A stretch of DNA of 64,000 nt from NCBI RefSeq assembly GCF_014269285.1, contig NZ_JACOAF010000004.1:1-64000 (forward strand), in the 5' to 3' direction. Numbering within the stretch: the stretch's first letter is position 1; each line of letters begins with the position of its first letter. Shown here piece by piece: positions 62,384 to 64,000 of the stretch. The stretch comes from Rufibacter sediminis. Lineage in GTDB: Bacteria > Bacteroidota > Bacteroidia > Cytophagales > Hymenobacteraceae. A program made the translations under genes and the position numbers. Below the pieces are notes generated by a model that saw nothing but the letters and a program-made list of their open reading frames with translations, was not told where the DNA came from and did no database searches.

Positions 62384-63202
62384 ATGAAGTTTCATAATGA
62401 TGAGGACAAGCCGGTAAGACGGCCCCGTGCGCAGGCATTCTCCAGCAGGTTGAGCCGGATTTTTACGGAGCTGTACAACATCGCCGCGTTTATAGGTCGT
62501 TTTTTCAAGGAAGTCTTCCTTCCGCCGTATGAGTTCAAGGAGATTATCCGGCAGTGTTTTGAGATTGGTGTGAAATCATTGCCGCTCATTTCCCTCACCG
62601 GTTTTATCATAGGCATTGTGTTCATGAACCAGTCCCGGCCCTCGTTGGCCGAGTTCGGGGCGACTTCCTGGCTGCCTTCATTGGTGTCTTTGGCCATTGT
62701 GCGGGCGCTGGCCCCCTTGGTGACGGCCTTGATTGGCGCGGGCCGCATCGGGTCCATGATTGGTGCCGAGCTGGGTTCCATGAAAGTGACCGAGCAGATT
62801 GAAGCCATGGAAGTGTCTGCCACCAACCCATTCAAGTTTCTGGTGGTGAGCCGCGTGCTGGCCACCACGTTCATGATTCCGGCGCTCATGATGTACACCA
62901 TGCTGGTGGCGTTGCTGGGCGCTTTCCTGAATGTGAACGCAAACGAGGGCACCAGCTTCACCACGTACTTCACCCAGGTTTTTGACGCCATCACCTTCCT
63001 GGACATCTTTTCCTCGGTGATTAAATCGGCGTTGTTTGGTTTTACCATTGGCGTGGTGGGCTGCTACAAAGGCTATCACTCGTCAAAAGGGACCGAAGGC
63101 GTAGGCAAAGCGGCCAACTCTTCCGTAGTAACGGCTATGTTTTTAGTGTTTATTGAGGAGTTGTTATCCTTGCAGGTGATTACGGCGCTCCGTTACCTCT
63201 AA
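62384..63202 (+). CDS. mlaE: ABC transporter permease, MlaE family
   Basis: A 272-residue inner-membrane permease for phospholipid traffic between inner and outer membrane. After a polar head of about 45 residues come five to six helices with the MlaE blocks LPLISLTGFIIGIVFMNQS, VRALAPLVTALIGAGRIGS, IGAELGSMKVTEQIEAM and IKSALFGFTIGVVGCYKGY. ATG at 62384. The ATPase gene follows after 11 bases; a third gene begins at the window edge. Direction of lipid flow is unsettled for the family. Confidence 0.93.
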   Translation: MKFHNDEDKPVRRPRAQAFSSRLSRIFTELYNIAAFIGRFFKEVFLPPYEFKEIIRQCFEIGVKSLPLISLTGFIIGIVFMNQSRPSLAEFGATSWLPSLVSLAIVRALAPLVTALIGAGRIGSMIGAELGSMKVTEQIEAMEVSATNPFKFLVVSRVLATTFMIPALMMYTMLVALLGAFLNVNANEGTSFTTYFTQVFDAITFLDIFSSVIKSALFGFTIGVVGCYKGYHSSKGTEGVGKAANSSVVTAMFLVFIEELLSLQVITALRYL

Positions 63203-63213
63203 AAAGCCAGGCC

Positions 63214-63987
63214 ATGAAGAAGCAAGAACCAGTCATAGACAGAAGCAACTCGGTGATCAGCATCCGGGGGTTAGTGAAATCCTTCGGGGATCTGCACGTG
63301 CTGCGGGGCGTGGACCTGGATTTATATAAGGGCGAGAACCTGGTGGTGCTGGGAAAATCCGGTACCGGAAAATCGGTGTTGATTAAGATCATCTCCGGGT
63401 TGCTCAAGCCCGATACCGGCCTGGTGAACGTGCTGGGCCAGGAGGTAAGCAAACTCAAGCCCCGCGATCTGGACCAGCTGCGCCTGAAAATCGGGTTCTC
63501 GTTCCAGAACAGCGCCCTGTATGACAGCATGACCATCCGGAAGAACCTGGAGTTCCCGCTGGTGCGCAACCGCCGCGACATGACCCGGGCCGAGGTGGAC
63601 CGCATGGTGGAGATTGTGCTGGACGCGGTGGGGCTTTCCCAGACCATCAACCAGATGCCGTCTGAGCTCTCCGGCGGGCAGCGGAAACGGATTGGCATTG
63701 CGCGCACGCTCATCCTGCAACCCGAGATCATGCTCTATGATGAACCCACCGCCGGTTTGGACCCCATCACCTGCATAGACATCAACAACCTGATCAACGA
63801 GGTGCAGAGTCGCTTTCACACCTCTTCCATCATCATCACCCACGACCTGACCTGCGCCAAAGACGTGGGCGACCGCGTGGTCATGCTCCTGGACGGGCAA
63901 TTTCAGCGCCAGGGCACGTTTGACGAGGTGTTCAATACCCAGGATGAACGGGTAAGATTATTTCATGATTACAATTTCATAGACTAA
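63214..63987 (+). CDS. mlaF: ABC transporter ATP-binding protein, MlaF family
   Basis: A 257-residue ATPase that powers the MlaE permease. Walker A is VVLGKSGTGKSVLIK, the Q-loop FSFQNSALYDSM, the signature SELSGGQRKRIGIAR, Walker B IMLYDEPTAGLDP and the H-loop IIITHDLTCAKD. Phe-Gln-Asn-Ser-Ala-Leu-Tyr-Asp-Ser at the Q-loop is a mark of the Mla group. ATG at 63214, in one operon with mlaE. Confidence 0.94.
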   Translation: MKKQEPVIDRSNSVISIRGLVKSFGDLHVLRGVDLDLYKGENLVVLGKSGTGKSVLIKIISGLLKPDTGLVNVLGQEVSKLKPRDLDQLRLKIGFSFQNSALYDSMTIRKNLEFPLVRNRRDMTRAEVDRMVEIVLDAVGLSQTINQMPSELSGGQRKRIGIARTLILQPEIMLYDEPTAGLDPITCIDINNLINEVQSRFHTSSIIITHDLTCAKDVGDRVVMLLDGQFQRQGTFDEVFNTQDERVRLFHDYNFID

Positions 63988-64000
63988 ATGAGTGCAGTAG
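63988..64000 (+). CDS. Possible start of the next operon gene (cut by window edge)
   Basis: An ATG directly follows the mlaF stop codon and reads MSAV before the sequence ends. An MlaD-type (MCE) protein is expected here in such operons, but four codons do not prove it. Confidence 0.3.

Overview
The window looks like chromosomal DNA of a Bacteroidota bacterium of the order Cytophagales, most likely the Hymenobacteraceae (Rufibacter, Nibribacter or Pontibacter-like; genus not certain). The grounds are a single-chain SecDF, a TonB-dependent receptor with a carboxypeptidase-regulatory N-terminus, a BatD-type protein, DUF3667, DUF6799 and DUF4142 proteins, and promoters of the Bacteroidota type (TTG, about 19 nt, TAnnTTTG). 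I see no transposase, integrase, phage gene, plasmid gene, rRNA or CRISPR array. About 56 protein genes and one tRNA-Leu are supported.

Layout. 1-9700: an exporter ABC protein, two tandem sodium:solute symporters, a small outer-membrane-like protein, an M61 peptidase, a methyltransferase and a CinA-like amidase. 9700-14900: two PAP2 phosphatases on either side of tRNA-Leu(CAG), a STAS-like protein and a small unknown, then FabV enoyl reductase. 14900-25700: a large GAF protein, type I pullulanase, an MFS carrier, a second STAS-like protein, a thioredoxin-like lipoprotein, a dicarboxylate/amino acid symporter and a dipeptide epimerase. 25800-32300: DUF4142, DUF3667 and DUF6799 proteins, DedA, MarR, YceI, RlmF and a small membrane protein. 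32379-35074: a promoter, TPP riboswitch and TonB-dependent receptor that together read as one thiamine-uptake unit. 35400-41100: glutaryl-CoA dehydrogenase-like enzyme, membrane protein, AT-rich lipoprotein, RuvB, QueG and a 65-residue conserved-looking protein. 41100-48400: two exported ferritin-like proteins, BatD overlapping chorismate synthase, a NhaD-type antiporter and an Nfu-type iron-sulfur scaffold. 48500-64000: POT peptide carrier, APC permease, YitT, CPA2 antiporter, SecDF, two small secreted proteins, uridine kinase, RdgB, and an MlaE/MlaF transporter pair that continues past the right edge.

Most genes are single or in pairs and orientation changes often. The clear multi-gene units are batD-aroC (4-nt overlap), the ferritin-like pair (13-nt gap) and mlaE-mlaF.

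The most unusual content is between the genes. Around forty copies of one hairpin repeat (core GTTTTRGGCCTGTTTT, then its inverse) sit mostly just after stop codons, and their arms differ from copy to copy while staying complementary within each copy. On top of these are a composite element with about 48-nt inverted ends (39336-39716) and a partial second copy near 56541, a 43-nt repeat present in inverted orientation 25 kb apart, and several perfect palindromes. I cannot name a new enzymatic system here; the repeat families are the best candidates for something undescribed.
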